From: Elephas maximus indicus
Taxonomy: Eukaryota > Chordata > Mammalia > Proboscidea > Elephantidae
Reading direction: 5' to 3'
Length of the DNA stretch: 64,000 nt
Assembly (NCBI RefSeq): GCF_024166365.1
Contig: NW_026060237.1
Coordinates: forward strand, 2,418,001-2,482,000
The stretch's first letter is position 1, and every line of letters begins with the position of its first letter. Under the pieces are notes generated by a model. That model saw nothing but the letters and a program-made list of their open reading frames with translations, was not told the DNA's origin and did not search any database. Positions 20,445 to 32,863 of this stretch are shown here, in pieces. The position numbers and the translations under genes are program-made.

Positions 20445-21965
20445 GGCTTGGAGGGGTTACAGAATGAAAGAATAAAGCAACTCTCAACACCAAGTAGGAC
20501 AAATGCATAGAAGGGCAAAGACTTGTCCAGAGCTAACACTAAACGTGCTCAAACTCAGCAATATAAAGGAACGCATGAGAACAACAACAATAGGAAAGAA
20601 TGCGAATTCACAGTGACAAAATTGATAGAAGCTCTGAGTAAGTACAGATATTGAACTTACTAGAAAAATAAAGGAACTCTTAAATCCTTAGAAACATGGA
20701 CAAAGAACTAAAGGAACAAATAAAAAAAAAATCTATGTATGTACTCAATGAGAATACTAGAAAAGTGATAGAAAATATAAAAGGGAGCTTTTGGGAGCTA
20801 AAAAGTAAAATTACTGAAGTGAAAACTTTAATAGGGAGTCTCAAAAGAAGATTTGAGTAGGCAGAAAAAGGAATCGATACACTTTTAATGACAGAAAATT
20901 AAAATTTTCCACTCATAGAAAAAAAAGCCAAAGTAAGTAGAAAGAATGCAATGCAGTGGTTATGGGTTTGGCTAAAGAGTGGACGTTCTGTAATTTGAAC
21001 CCACCATCTGCTCTGCAAGAGCAGGATTGCAGTCTGCTTCCATAAAGATTTACATCTTTGGAAATCCTATGGGGCTGTTATACTCTGTCCTGTATGTTCA
21101 GAATGAATAGAAATTAGCTTCATAGCAACTATTTTTTGTTTGTGTGTTTAAATTTCTTATGGATCAACATCAAGTATACCAAAATATGAATTATGGGAGA
21201 TAGGCCATTAAAGGAACAAAAGAAAATTTGAAGAAATAATGACCAAAAACATCATATTTTAAGGGAGAAAAGAACATACACATTTAAGAAAATCAACACA
21301 CTTTCAGTAACCTCAAAGGGAACCATACTGAAACTCAGTATATTCAAATTGTGGAAACTCAGAGGGGGAATTTTGACTGCAGCATGGGAGAAACAACTTG
21401 CCATGAAAAAGAGATTCTCAATAAGTTTAAAAGCTGAATTTATATCAGGGCCCATGCAGGTAAATTGCAGGTGTACATTTGAGATGGTGTATGTTTTGTC
21501 ATGTGTATTTTTACTCCAGACAAAACAAACAAAATTCAAAAAAATTGGAAATGAACAGTCAGCAAGATGACACATTTAAAGTCCTCAAAGAAAGAAAACA
21601 AATTCTGTCCATCGAGAATTCTCTCCAGAAAAAAAATTCCTTCAAGGTTGAAAGAAGCATTTCTATAATTCCAGATAATCAAAAACTGAGGTAATTCATT
21701 ATCAGTCAACCTGTCCTACAGTAAATGTTCATGTGGTGCTTACGGCACAAACCAAAAGACGCCAGACAGTAATTCAAAGTTGTAAGAAGAAATAGGAACA
21801 TAAATGTTCTTCAAAAATGTGCAGATATGTACTTTTGCTATGCAACTTCTCTTTATTTTCTATAAAATCTAAAAGGTAAATGGAGAAAAGAAGAATTATG
21901 CATGTATGCTAATTGGTACATATTGTGCAATGATACAATCTGTGATAATACAAAAAGAGGAAGGA
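20445..21965 (+). mobile_element. Ancient L1 ORF1 relic, with inserted SINE
   Basis: The plus frame at 21479-21694 reads 'DDTFKVLKERKQILSIENS' then 'SISIIPDNQKLR', which aligns with the L1 ORF1 C-terminal domain ('PSRILYPAKLS', 'FPDKHKLREF' in the younger copies here). The A-rich coiled-coil region lies upstream (20640-20930). A SINE at 20955-21130 interrupts it. It is more decayed than the other L1s in the window. Confidence 0.7.
20955..21130 (+). mobile_element. SINE, diverged
   Basis: 'gcaatgcagtggttatgggt', then 'tttggaaatcctatggggct', then 'gaaattagcttcatagcaac'. Confidence 0.72.
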
Positions 21966-21971
21966 AATGTA

Positions 21972-22182
21972 TAAAATCAAAACTATTGCCATTGAGTTGA
22001 TTCGGAATCATAGCTATACTGCAGGATAGTATAGAAATGTCCCATAGGGTTTCCAAGGCTGTATATCTTTACAGAAGCAGACTGCCACATCTTTTTCCCA
22101 TAGAACAGCTGGTGGATCCAAACCATCAGCCTTTATGTTAGCGGCCAAGTGCTTAACCACCATACCACCTGGGCTCCTTACA
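21972..22182 (-). mobile_element. AfroSINE-like SINE, antisense
   Basis: 'aaactattgccattgagttg' to 'ataccacctgggctcctt'. It borders the 3' end of the LPCAT1 pseudogene. Confidence 0.85.
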
Positions 22183-22189
22183 CACCCCA

Positions 22190-23485
22190 GGTTTTCTAAA
22201 ACCTAGGTCTGGAGACAATAAATGTACCAAATGTGGGGAGAAAGAAAACCAGATGCTATCACATGCAAATGAGGAGCTGTAGCCCCACAGAGGGCATGGA
22301 AACAGAGCCAGGGAGGTCTGATCTCTCAAGAATTTTCCATTCTAGTCCACTTTCCTATGGAGAGGCTTTCCCCCTGGGGTCAGTGCTTTCCAGGATGAAG
22401 TCAGTACAGAGGCAATTCAGGGTTGGAGTCTGCAAAGTTTTCAAACCATGTCTGGACAGGATAAAGATATTCTTCTGCAAAGTCTGGGTACATCTGCAAA
22501 TCTCTGGAAATTGGCAAATGACATCTTCATCGATGGTGCTGCAAACATCCATCACTGGAAACTCTGCCAATCCCAAGGCCATCTTCAGAGTACAGGACAG
22601 GTCCTTCTTGTTTATACATACATATTCCTGCAATGGCTACATACTGAATGCCAGCTTGATGGTGTGCAGAGTCTTGGATGGTCATAGATGATGGAAAAGG
22701 GGGTCACATATTCTTGCAGGTCCATATTACCGCTGTTGCTCTTGTCAAATAGTGAGACATGTCCACCAGCATGTTGGAAACAGGGACTACCATGTACACT
22801 GCAAACGCCAACACTTCAATCTTCTCACCCTGTCTCAGCTTAGAGTTTTTGGAGTATTCACCTAGATCTTTTTCAAGGTTTTCTGGCTTTAACCCAAGAC
22901 CCCTGACAAACCTGGCAAACTCTACACAGCAAATGCCCCAGTGGAGACAGAGCTATCCTTCTCTCAGGGCCACCTGTCAGTCTTCACACACCTAATCTGC
23001 GATGGAGACATCTGGAGCCTCTGCCATGACGATGCACCTCACATTGCTGGTGTACAGTGCCAGCTTCATTGTCTCCTCCTCTGAAGGGTGGTACACCAGA
23101 ATAGACTCAATTTCCACCTGATTGTGGAAATGACACAGTGTGAGCCATGGAATTTCCAGTGCTGCAGGTCCTTGCCATGTCTACATTATAGAATCCAGCT
23201 TATCTGGGTATTGTAAAACCATGATGGACAGGAACTGTGGGGATACAGGCTTGAAGGTAATGAAGCATGTCCTGTTGGTTCAAGTGCCTTCTGGAAAAAT
23301 CATGTCTTTATCTCTCCCACTGTTTTCCTGCTTGAATCCTGATCTGGTCAGGACAAAAACACTGGCCAGATGTAGTTGATCAAAGTTCTCTTCATTGGGA
23401 TGTCCCTGGTCTCTGCCTTCATCACGACAGATGACATGGTTGTGGTCACAGGAATGGCGTGAAAGAATGAGAAGTGTGGTGCTGT
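22190..23485 (-). pseudogene. LPCAT1P: LPCAT1 processed pseudogene, main part
   Basis: Lysophosphatidylcholine acyltransferase 1 is an ER and lipid-droplet enzyme that makes phosphatidylcholine. This is a dead retrocopy. Minus-strand fragments follow the parent in order: 'SSVVMKAETRDIP' and 'PDQDSSRKTVGEIK' (23280-23450), 'FHNQVEIESILVYHPSEEE' (about 23080-23140), 'SNVRCIVMAEAPDVSIAD' (about 23000-23060), 'RFVRGLGLKPENLEKDLG' (about 22850-22920), 'EKIEVLAFAVYMVVPVSNML' in the EF-hand region, and 'KDLSCTLKMALGLAE' (about 22560-22600). A stop in 'RKVD' phase near 22345 matches the parent C-terminus. There are no introns, several frameshifts and several stops. The N-terminal part lies inverted next to it. 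The frame at 22233-22691 (plus) is a shadow. Confidence 0.9.
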
Positions 23486-23832
23486 GCAGTAGCTGGCACC
23501 CCTGGATCAAACCTGTTTGTGCATGAACTGCACTTCAGCACCCTAAAGAAGGCCCAGATTGCCTTCATAACACTGACCCTCATCCCCATGCAACTCTGGT
23601 TTGCCAACTTAACGATGCTAGTCACCTCGCCTTTCGAGTTTGTAGCTTCACTGGGATCTGCTGAGAAAGAACCAGAACAGCTGGTGGCTTTGTGGCAGAA
23701 AGCGTGGACTTCCTGCACAGGGTCATCATGAAGGCCATGTGCTTTGCCCACAGCTTCCAACCCGTGGTGTTGAAGGAGCAGTAGGCCATCCTGACCCAGA
23801 GGCCACCCTCGTTGTACTTTGACGCCACCCCC
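23486..23832 (+). pseudogene. LPCAT1P: LPCAT1 processed pseudogene, inverted 5' part
   Basis: On the plus strand, opposite to the main part, 'NLFVHELHFSTLKKAQIAF' and 'VASLGSAEKEPEQLVALWQK' match the LPCAT1 N-terminus from about residue 30. After a frameshift it continues with 'VDFLHRVIMKAMCFAHSF' and ends at 'SLYFDATP' (23832). The main part on the minus strand starts with the same protein region ('SFFHAIPV', about 23450-23485). The two halves meet head-on with a short overlap at the acyltransferase motif region. This is the arrangement produced by twin priming during L1-driven retrotransposition. Confidence 0.88.
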
Positions 23833-23869
23833 ACATAAATATATAGGAGCAAATTTTTTGTATACTACC

Positions 23870-24795
23870 TTACACTTTGTCTTGTGGTGAGTTTTGTGTT
23901 GCTGTGATGCTTAAAGCTATGCCAGTGGTATTTCAAATACCTGCAGGGTCTCCCATTGTGGACAGATTTCAGTGGATCTTCCAGTCTAGGAAGAAGGAGT
24001 AGGCAGTCTAATTCTCACAAGATTGACCAGTGGAAACCTTATAAAGAGCAGTGGAACATTGTCTGATGTAGTGTTGCCCCCCTTTTGGAAGGCATTAAAA
24101 ATTCCTCTAGGGAAAAACAGCCTCTTCAAAGTAGCGTCGACCTAAATGACATGAATGGAGTAAGCTTTTGGGACCTTCTTTTGCTGATGAGACAAGACTC
24201 AGGATGACAATAAATTGCTGCAAACATCCATTAATAAAAGGAACATATAATATGTGAAGTACAAATCTAGAAAAATTGGAAGTCGTCAAAATGAAGTGAA
24301 GCACATAAAGATCCACATCTTAGGAATTAATGAGCTGAAATGGACTGGTATTGCCCATTTTCAATGGGGAGATCATGTGGCCTACTGTGCGGGAATTACG
24401 AATTGAAAAGGAATGGTGTGATGCTCATCATAAAACAACATTTCAAGGTCCATCCTGAAATACAACACTGTCAGTGAAATGATACTATCTCTACACCTAC
24501 ATGGAAGATGGTTAATAGAACTGTTTTCAAATTTGGGCACCGACTACTAATGCTAAAGATGAATACATTGGAGGCTTGTACCAACTGCTGCAGTCTGAAA
24601 GTGATCAAACATGCAACCAAGATGCATTGACATTAATGGTGATTAGTATGTAAAAGTTGCAACAAAGAAGGATCAGTAGTTGGAAAATACAGTTTTGGCA
24701 GTAGAATGATGCTGAAGATCAGGACATAATTTTGCTAAACTAATGACTTAGTCATTGCATATACCTTTTTCAACAACATAAACGGTGACTATATA
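23870..24795 (+). mobile_element. RTE 5' region, sense, 3'-truncated
   Basis: From the RTE head ('ttgctgtgatgcttaaagct') through the 5' region and endonuclease start ('gcaaacatccattaataaaa', 'agctgaaatggactggtatt') to about 24795, where L1 sequence begins. Stops interrupt the frame. Confidence 0.83.
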
Positions 24796-27293
24796 CATGA
24801 ACCCAACAGCTAGAATTTCTGAACTCGAAGATAAATCACTTGGCACTAATGTATTGGGAGAAAAATCAGATAAAAGAATTAAAAAAAATGAAGAAACCTT
24901 AAGAACCATGTGGGACTCTATCAAGACAAATAACCTATGAGTGATTGGGGTACCGGAACAGGGAGGGATAACAGAAAATACAGAGAAAATTGTTGAAGAT
25001 TTGTTGGCAGAAAACTTCCCTGGTATTGTGAAAGAGGAGAAGGTATCTATCAAAGATGCTCATCGAGCTCCACATAAGGTAGATGTTAAAAGAAAGTCAC
25101 CAAGACATATTATAATCAAACTTGCCAAAACTAAAGATAAAGAGAGAATTATAGGAGCAGCAAGGGATAAACGAAAAGTCACCCACAAAGGAGAACCAAC
25201 AAGAATAAGCTAGGGCGACTTGGCAGAAACCATGCAGGCAAGAAGGCAATGGGATGACATATTTAAAAAATTGAAGGAAAAAAATTGCTGGCCGAGAATC
25301 ATATATCCAGCAAAAATGTCACTTAATTATGAAGGTGAAATTAAGACATTTCCAGATAAACACAAGTTGAGGGAATTCATAAAAACCAAACCAAAACTAC
25401 AAGAAATACTAAAGGGAGTTCTTTGTTAGAAAATCAATAATGTGAGGTATCAACCCAAGACTGATGCACTGGGCAGAGCAACCAGAAGTCAACCCAGACA
25501 GGGAAATCCAAAAAACAAAGAAGATTATTTAAAAAAAAAAAAACCCTCAAAACAGGGTAACAGCAATGTTATTATATAAAAGACGGCAACATTAAAATCA
25601 TAAACAGAGACTAAGAAATGTAATCATACACCTTCCATACAGAGAGGAAGATACAGTGATAGAAAGAAATAAAAGTTAGTTTTTATTTTAGAAAAATAAG
25701 AGTAAATAATAAGGTAACCACAAAGGAGGCAAACTACCCTACTCATCAAAATAAAACACAAGGGAAAAATACAGACTCAGCAGAAATAAAATCAACAACA
25801 ACAAATAGGAGGAAAGGACAATATATAACGAAAATCTACTCAGCACATAAAATCAAGTGGGAAAAAGAAACTGTCAACACACAAAAAAAGATATCAAAAT
25901 GATAGAACTAAATTCATACTTATCCATAATTACCATGAATGTAAATGGACTAAATGTGCCAATAAAGAGACAGAGAGTGGCAGAATTGATTAAAAAACAA
26001 GATCCGTCCCTATGCTCCCTACGAGAGACACACCTTAGACTTACAGACACAAACAACCTAAAACACAAAGGATGGAAAAAATATACCAAGCAAACAACAA
26101 TCAAAAAAGAGCAGGAGTGGCAATATTAATTTCTAACAAAATAGACTTTAAAGTTAAATCCATCACAAAGGATAAGGAAGGACACTATATAATGATTAGA
26201 GGGACAATACACCAAGAAGATATAACCATATTAAATATTTATGCACCCAATGACAGGGCAGCAAGATACATAAAACAAACTCTATTAGCATTGAAAAATG
26301 AGACAGACGGCTCCACAATAATAGTAGGAGACTTCAACACACTACTTTCGGTGAAGAACAGGACATCCAGAAAGAAGCTCAATAAAGACACGGAAGATCT
26401 AAATGCCAAAATCAACCAACTTCACCATGTAGACATATACAGAACACTCCACCCAACAGCAACCAACTATACTCTCTTTTCTAGTGCACATGGAACATTG
26501 TCTAGAATAGACCACATATTAGGTCATAAAGCAAGCCTCAGCAGAATTCAAAACACTGAAATATTACAAAGCATCTTCTGTGACCATAAGGCCATAAAAG
26601 TGGAAATCAATAACAGGAAAAGGAGGGAAAAGAAATCAAACACTCGGGAAACTGAACAATACCCTGCTCAAAAAAACTGGATTTTTTTTTGACATTAAGG
26701 TTGAAATAAAGAAATAAAGAGATTCCAATGAGAATGAAAACACTTCCTATCAGAACCTTTGGGACATAGCAAAAGTGGTGCTCAGAGGCCAATTTATATC
26801 AATAAATGGACACATCCAAAAAGAAGAAAGGGCCCAAATCGAAGAATTATCCCTACAACTTGAACAAATAGAAAGAGAGCAACAAAAGAAAGCCACAGGC
26901 ACCAGATGAAAACAAATGATAAAAATTCAAGCTGAACTAAATGAAATAGAAAACAGAAAAACAATTCAAAGAATTAACAAGACCAAAAGCTGTTTTTTTT
27001 AAAAAAAACTCAACAAAATTGATAAACCACTGGCCAAACTGACAAAAGAAAAACAAGAGAGGAAGCAAATAACCCAAATAAGAAATGAGATGGGTGACAT
27101 TACAACAGACCCAACTGAAATTAAAAATAATCATTTCAGATTACTCTGAAAAACTATACTCCACAAATTTGAAATCCTAGAAGAAATGGATGAATTCCTA
27201 GAAACACACTACCTACCTAAACACAAACAGAGGTAAAACAATTAAATAGACTTATAACAAAAGGGAAGATTGAAAAGGTAATCAAAAAACTCC
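24796..27293 (+). mobile_element. L1 (host copy), 5' portion: ORF1 C-terminal half and ORF2 N-terminal part
   Basis: It begins in the ORF1 coiled coil ('ctagaatttctgaactcgaa'). ORF1 fragments are at 24941-25213 and 25220-25429 ('PRIIYPAKMSLNYEGEIK'). ORF2 starts near 25897 with the endonuclease: 'NVNGLNVPIKRQRVAEL', 'LRETHLRLTDT', 'NIYAPNDRAAR', 'DFNTLLS', 'SRIDHILGHK', 'CDHKAIK'. A frame break follows 'WIFF' at 26692. It is interrupted at 27293 by a younger L1 and resumes at 33879. Confidence 0.9.
27284..27293 (+). repeat. Target-site duplication of the inner L1, 5' copy
   Basis: 'aaaaaactcc' here is repeated at 33869-33878 immediately after the inner L1's A-tail. Removing one copy and the inner L1 restores continuous host ORF2 sequence. 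Confidence 0.85.
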
Positions 27294-27297
27294 CGGG

Positions 27298-27309
27298 CCA
27301 AGATGGCGG
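27298..27309 (+). promoter_or_regulatory. YY1-like site at the L1 5' end
   Basis: 'ccaagatggcgg' contains the AAGATGGC core recognised by YY1, which sits at the start of human L1s and fixes the transcription start. The same motif is at the other L1 5' end (63001-63011). Function here is inferred from the family. Confidence 0.65.
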
Positions 27310-27596
27310 AGTAGGTGGACGCTACCGCGGATCCCTCTTGCAACAAAGACTCGGAAAAACAAGTAAATCGATCACATACATAACAATCTACGAACCCTGA
27401 ACAACAAACACAGATTTAGAGACGGAGAACGAACAAATACGGGGAGGCAGCGATTGTTTTCAGAGCCTGGAGCCAGCGTACCAGTCAGGCGGCTTCATTA
27501 ACATCCGAATAGCCTGAGCCAGAGGGAGAACTCTGATAGGGATCTGACTGCATTTTTTTTTTTAGCGGATTTTCTGGAAAAACTAGTTTCCCAGTG

Positions 27597-28602
27597 ATGG
27601 CTCGGAGACAGCAGTCCATATCAAACCACAAAAAGAAGCAGACCATGACACCTTCTCCAACCCCCCAAACAAAAGAATCAAAATCTTTCCCAAATGAAGA
27701 TACAATCCTGGAATTATCAGATACAGAATATAAAAAACTAATTTACAGAATGCTTCAAGACATCACAAACGAAATGGGGCAAACTGCAGAAAAAGCCAAG
27801 GAACACACTGATAAAACTGCTGAAGAACTCAAAAAGATTATTCGAGAACATAGTGGAAAAATTAATAAGTTGCAAGAATCCATAGAGAGATAGTGTGTAG
27901 AAATCCAAAAGATTAACAATAAAATTACAGAATTAGACAACGCAATAGGAAGTCAGAGAAGCAGACTCGAGCAATTAGAATGTAGACTGGGACTTCTGGA
28001 GGACCAGGGAATCAACACCAACATAGCTGAAAAAAAAATCAGATAAAAGAATTAAAAAAAAAAAAGAAGAAACCCTAAGAATCATGTGGGACTCTATCAA
28101 AAAGGATAAATTGAGTGTGATTGGAGTCCCAGAACAGAGTGGGGGGACAGAAAACACAGAGAAAATAGTTGAAGAACGCCTGACACAAAACTTCCCTGAC
28201 ATCATGAAAGATGAAAGGATATCTATCCAAGATGCTCATCGAATCCCATTTAAGATTGATCCAAAAAGAAAAACACCAGGACATATTACCATCAAACTCA
28301 CTAAAACCAAAGATAAACAGAAAATTTTAAAAGCAGCCAGGGAGAAAAGAAAGGTTTCCTTCAAGGGAGAATCAATAAGAATAAGTTCAGACTACTCAGC
28401 AGAAACCATGCAGGCAAGAAGGGAATGGGACGACATATACAGAGCACTGAAGGAGAGATACTGCCTGCCAAGGATCATATATCCAGCAAAACTCTCTCTG
28501 AAATATGAAGGCAAAATTAAGATATTTAGAGATAAACACAAGTTTAGAGAATTTGCAAAAACCAAACCAAAGCTACAAGAAATACTAAAGGATATTGTTT
28601 GA
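27597..28602 (+). pseudogene. L1 ORF1 (RNA-binding chaperone), disrupted
   Basis: ORF1p is the trimeric RNA-binding protein of the L1 particle. The start is the ATG at 27597 ('MARRQQSISNHKKKQ'). A coiled-coil region with 'DTEYKKLIYRMLQDITNE' and 'KEHTDKTAEELKKIIREH' follows. A TAG stop at about 27891 truncates the frame and an A-run near 28050-28062 shifts it. The C-terminal part (28084-28602) has 'DAHRIPFKIDPKRKTPGH' and 'LPRIIYPAKLSLKYEGKI', the RRM and CTD region. It is not translatable as a full protein. Confidence 0.9.
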
Positions 28603-29083
28603 TCACAAAACCAATAATATCAGATACCAGCACAATACAAGGTCACAAAACAGAACATCCTGATATCAACTCAAATAGGGAAATCACAAAAACAAACAAA
28701 TTAAGATTAATTAAAAAATAAATAAAATAATACACATAACAGGGAACCATGGAAGTCAATAGGTAAAAGATCACAAAAATCAAAAAGAGGGACTAAATAT
28801 AGGAGGCATTGAACTGCCAGATGGAGAGTGATACAAGGCAATATAGAACGATACAAGTTAGGTTTTTACTTAGAAAAATAGGGGTAAATAATAAGGTAAC
28901 CACAAAAAGGTATAACAACTCCATAACTCAAGATAAAAGCCCAGAAAAATGTAATGACTCAACTAACATAAAGTCAAACACTATGAAAATGAGGATCTCA
29001 CAATTTACTAAGAAAAACGTCTCAGCAAAAAAAAGTATGTGGAAAAATGAAATTGCCAACAACACACATGAAAAGGCATCAAA

Positions 29084-32000
29084 ATGACAGCACTAAAAAC
29101 TTATTTATCTATAATTACGCTGAATGTAAATGGACTAAATGCACCAATAAAGAGACAGAGAGTCACGGACTGGATAAAGAAACACGATCCATCTATATGC
29201 TGCCTACAAGAGACACACCTTAGACTTAGAGACACAAACAAACTAAAACTCAAAGGATGGAAAAAATATATCAAGCAAACAATAAGCAAAAAAGAGCAAG
29301 AGTAGCAATATTAATTTCTGACAAAATAGACTTTAGACTTAAATCCACCACAAAGGATAAAGAAGGACACTATATAATGATAAAAGGGACAATTGATCAG
29401 GAAGACATAACCATATTAAATATTTATGCACCCAATGACAGGGCTGCAAGATACATAAATCAAATTTTAACAGAATTGAATAGTGAGATAAACACCTCCA
29501 CAATTAGAGTAGGAGACTTCAACACACCACTTTCGGAGAAGGACAGGACATCCAGTAAGAAGCTCAATAGAGACACGGAAGACCTACTTACAACAATCAA
29601 CCAACTTGACATCATTGACTTATACAGAACTCTCCACCCAACTGCTGCAAAGTATGCTTTCTTTTCTAGCACACATGGAACATTCTCTAGAATAGACCAC
29701 ATATTAGGTCATAGAACAAACCTTTGCAGAGTCCAAAATATCGAAATATTACAAAGCATCTTCTCAGACCACAAGGCAATAAAACTAGAAATCAATAACA
29801 GAAAAACTAGGGAAAAGAAATTAAATACTTGGAAAATGAACAATACCCTCCTGAAAAAAGACTGGGTTATAGAAGACATCAAGGAGGGAATAAGGAAATT
29901 CATAGAATGCAACGAGAATGAAAATACTTCCTATCAAAACCTCTGGGACACAGCAAAAGCAGTGCTCAGAGGCCAATTTATATCGATAAATGCACACATA
30001 CAAAAAGAAGAAAGAGCCAAAATCAGAGAACTGTCGTGACAACTTGAACAAATAGAAAGTGAGCAACAAAAGAACCCATCAGGCACCAGAAGAAAACAAA
30101 TAATAAAAATTAGAGCTGAACTAAATGAATTAGAGAACAGGAAAACAATTGAAAGGATTAACAAAGCCTAAAACTGGTTCTTTGAAAAAATTAACAAAAT
30201 TGATAAACCATTGGCTAGACTGACTAAAGAAATACAGGAAAGGAAACAAATAACCCGAATAAGAAATGAAAAGGACCACATCACAACAGAACCAAATGAA
30301 ATTAAAAGAATCATTTCAGATTACTACAAAAAATTGTACTCTAACGAATTTGAAAACCTAGAAGAAACGGATGAATTCTTGGAAAAACACTACCTACCTA
30401 AACTAACACATTCAGAAGTAGAACAACTAAATAGACCCATAACAAAAAAAGAGATTGAAACGGTAATCAAAAAACTTCCAACAAAAAAAGTCCTGGCCCA
30501 GAGGATTTCACTGCAGAGTTCTACCAAACTTTCAGAGAAGAGTTAACCCCAATACTACTGAAGGTATTTCAAAGCATAGAAAATGACGGAATACTACCCA
30601 ACTTATTCTATGAAGCCACCATCTCCCTGATACCAAAACCAGGTAAAGACATTACGAAAAAAGAAAATTATAGACCTATATCCCTCATGAACATAGATGC
30701 AAAAATCCTCAACAAAATTCTAGCCAATAGAATCCAACAACACATCAAAAAAATAATTCACCATGATCAAGTGGAATTTATACCAGGTATGCAAGGCTGG
30801 TTTAATATCAGAAAAACCATTAATGTAATCCATCACATAAATAAAACAAAAGATAAAAACCACATGATCTTATCAATTGATGCAGAAAAGGCATTTGACA
30901 AAGTCCAACACCCATTTATGATAAAAACTCTTACCAAAATAGGAATTGAAGGAAAATTCCTCAACATGATAAAGGGCATCTATGCAAAGCCAACAGCCAA
31001 TATCTCTCTAAATGGAGAGAACCTGAAAGCATTTCCCTTGAGAATGGGAACCAGACAAGGATGCCCTTTATCAACGCTCTTATTCAACATTGTACTTGAA
31101 GCCCTAGTCAGGGCAATTAGGCTAGACAAAGAAATAAAGGGCATCTGGACTGGCAAGGAGGAACTAAAGTTATCACTATTTGCAGATGACATGATCTTAT
31201 ACACAGAAAACCCTAAGGAATGATCCAGAAAACTACTGAAACTAATAGAAGAGTTTGGCAGAGTCTCAGGTTATAAAATAAACATACAAAAATCACTTGG
31301 ATTCCTCTACATCAACAAAAAGAACACCGAAGAGGAAATAACCAAATCAATACCATTCACAGTAGCCCCCAAGAAGATAAAATACTTAGGAATAAATCTT
31401 ACCAAGGATGTAAAAGACCTATACAAAGAAAAAGACAAAGCTCTACTACAAGAAATTCAAAAGGACATACTTAAGTGGAAAAACATGCCTTGCTCATGCA
31501 TAGGAAGACTTAACATAGTAAAAATGTCTATTCTACCAAAAGCCATCTATACATATAACGCACTTGCGATCGAGAAACAAATCACCAATTTCATATGGAA
31601 GGGAAGGAAGCCCCAGATAAGCAAAGCATTACTGAAAAAGAAGAAAGTGGGTGGCCTCACTCTACCTGATTTCAGAACCTATTATACAGCCACAGTAGTC
31701 AAAACAGCCTGGTATTGGTACAACAACAGGCACATAGACCAATGGAACAGAATTGAGAACCCAGATATAAATCCATCCACGTATGAGCAGCTGATATTTG
31801 ACAAAGGACCAGTGTCAGTTAACTGGGGAAAAGACAGTCTTTTTAACAAATGGTGCTGGCATAACTGGATATCCATTTGCAAAAGAATGAAACAGGACCC
31901 ATATCTCACACCATGCACAAAAACTAACTCCAAGTAGATCAAAGACCTAAACATAAAGAATAAAATGATAAAGATCATGGAAGAAAAATAGGGAAAACCT

Positions 32001-32863
32001 TAGGAGCCCTAATACAAGGCATGAACAGTATACAGAACATTGCCAAAAATGACGAAGACAAACCAGATAACTGGGAGCTCCTAAAAATCAAACACCTATG
32101 CTCATCTAAAGACTTCACCAAAAGAGTAAAAAGACCACCTACAGACTGGGAAAGAATTTTCAGCTATGACATCTCTGACCAGCGCCTGATCTGTAAAATC
32201 TATATGATTCTGTCAAAACTCAACCACAAAAAGACAAACAACCCAATCAAGAAGTGGGCAAAGAATATGAACACACACTTCACTAAAGAAGATATTCAGG
32301 CAGCTAACAGATACATGAGAAAATGCTCTCGATCATTAGCCATTAGAGAAATGTAAATTAAAACTACGATGAGATTCCGTCTCACTCCAACAAGGCTGGC
32401 ATTAATCCAAAAAACACGAAACAATAAATGTTGGAGAGGCTGTGGAGAGATTGGAACTCTTATACACTGCTGGTGGGAATGTCAAATAGTACAACCACTT
32501 TGGAAATCTATCTGGCGTTATCTTAAACAGTTAGAAGTAGAACTACCATACAACCCAGAAATCCCACTCCTCGGAACATACTCTAGAGATACAAGAGCCT
32601 TCACACAAACAGATATATGCACACCCATGTTTATTGCAGCTCTGTCTACAATAGCAAAAAGCTGGAAGCAACCAAGGTGTCCATCAATGGATGAATGGGT
32701 AAATAAATTGTGGTATATTCACATAATGGAATACTACGCATCGATAAAGAACAGTGACGAATCTGTGAAACATTTCACAGCATGGAGAAACCTGGAAGGC
32801 ATTATGCTGAGTGAAATTAGTCAGAGGCAAAAGGACAGATATTGTATAAGACCACTATTATAA
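29084..32863 (+). pseudogene. L1 ORF2 (endonuclease and reverse transcriptase), disrupted
   Basis: The span (about 1260 codons) is full length. Endonuclease motifs: 'NVNGLNAPIKRQRVTDWI', 'LQETHLRLRDT', 'NIYAPNDRAARYI', 'DFNTPLSEKDR', 'SRIDHILGHRTN', 'SDHKAIKLEI'. Reverse transcriptase: '[16 protein letters not shown]', '[16 protein letters not shown]' and the catalytic '[11 protein letters not shown]'. The C-terminal cysteine-rich motif is '[18 protein letters not shown]'. It is split into at least seven frames by stops and frameshifts (breaks near 29305, 30039, 30546, 31223, 31937, 32356), so it is inactive although all catalytic motifs are still readable. Confidence 0.92.

Noticed and set aside
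22233..22691. 152-codon plus-strand frame as a gene
   Set aside because: It is the antisense shadow of the LPCAT1 pseudogene, whose identifiable protein is on the minus strand.
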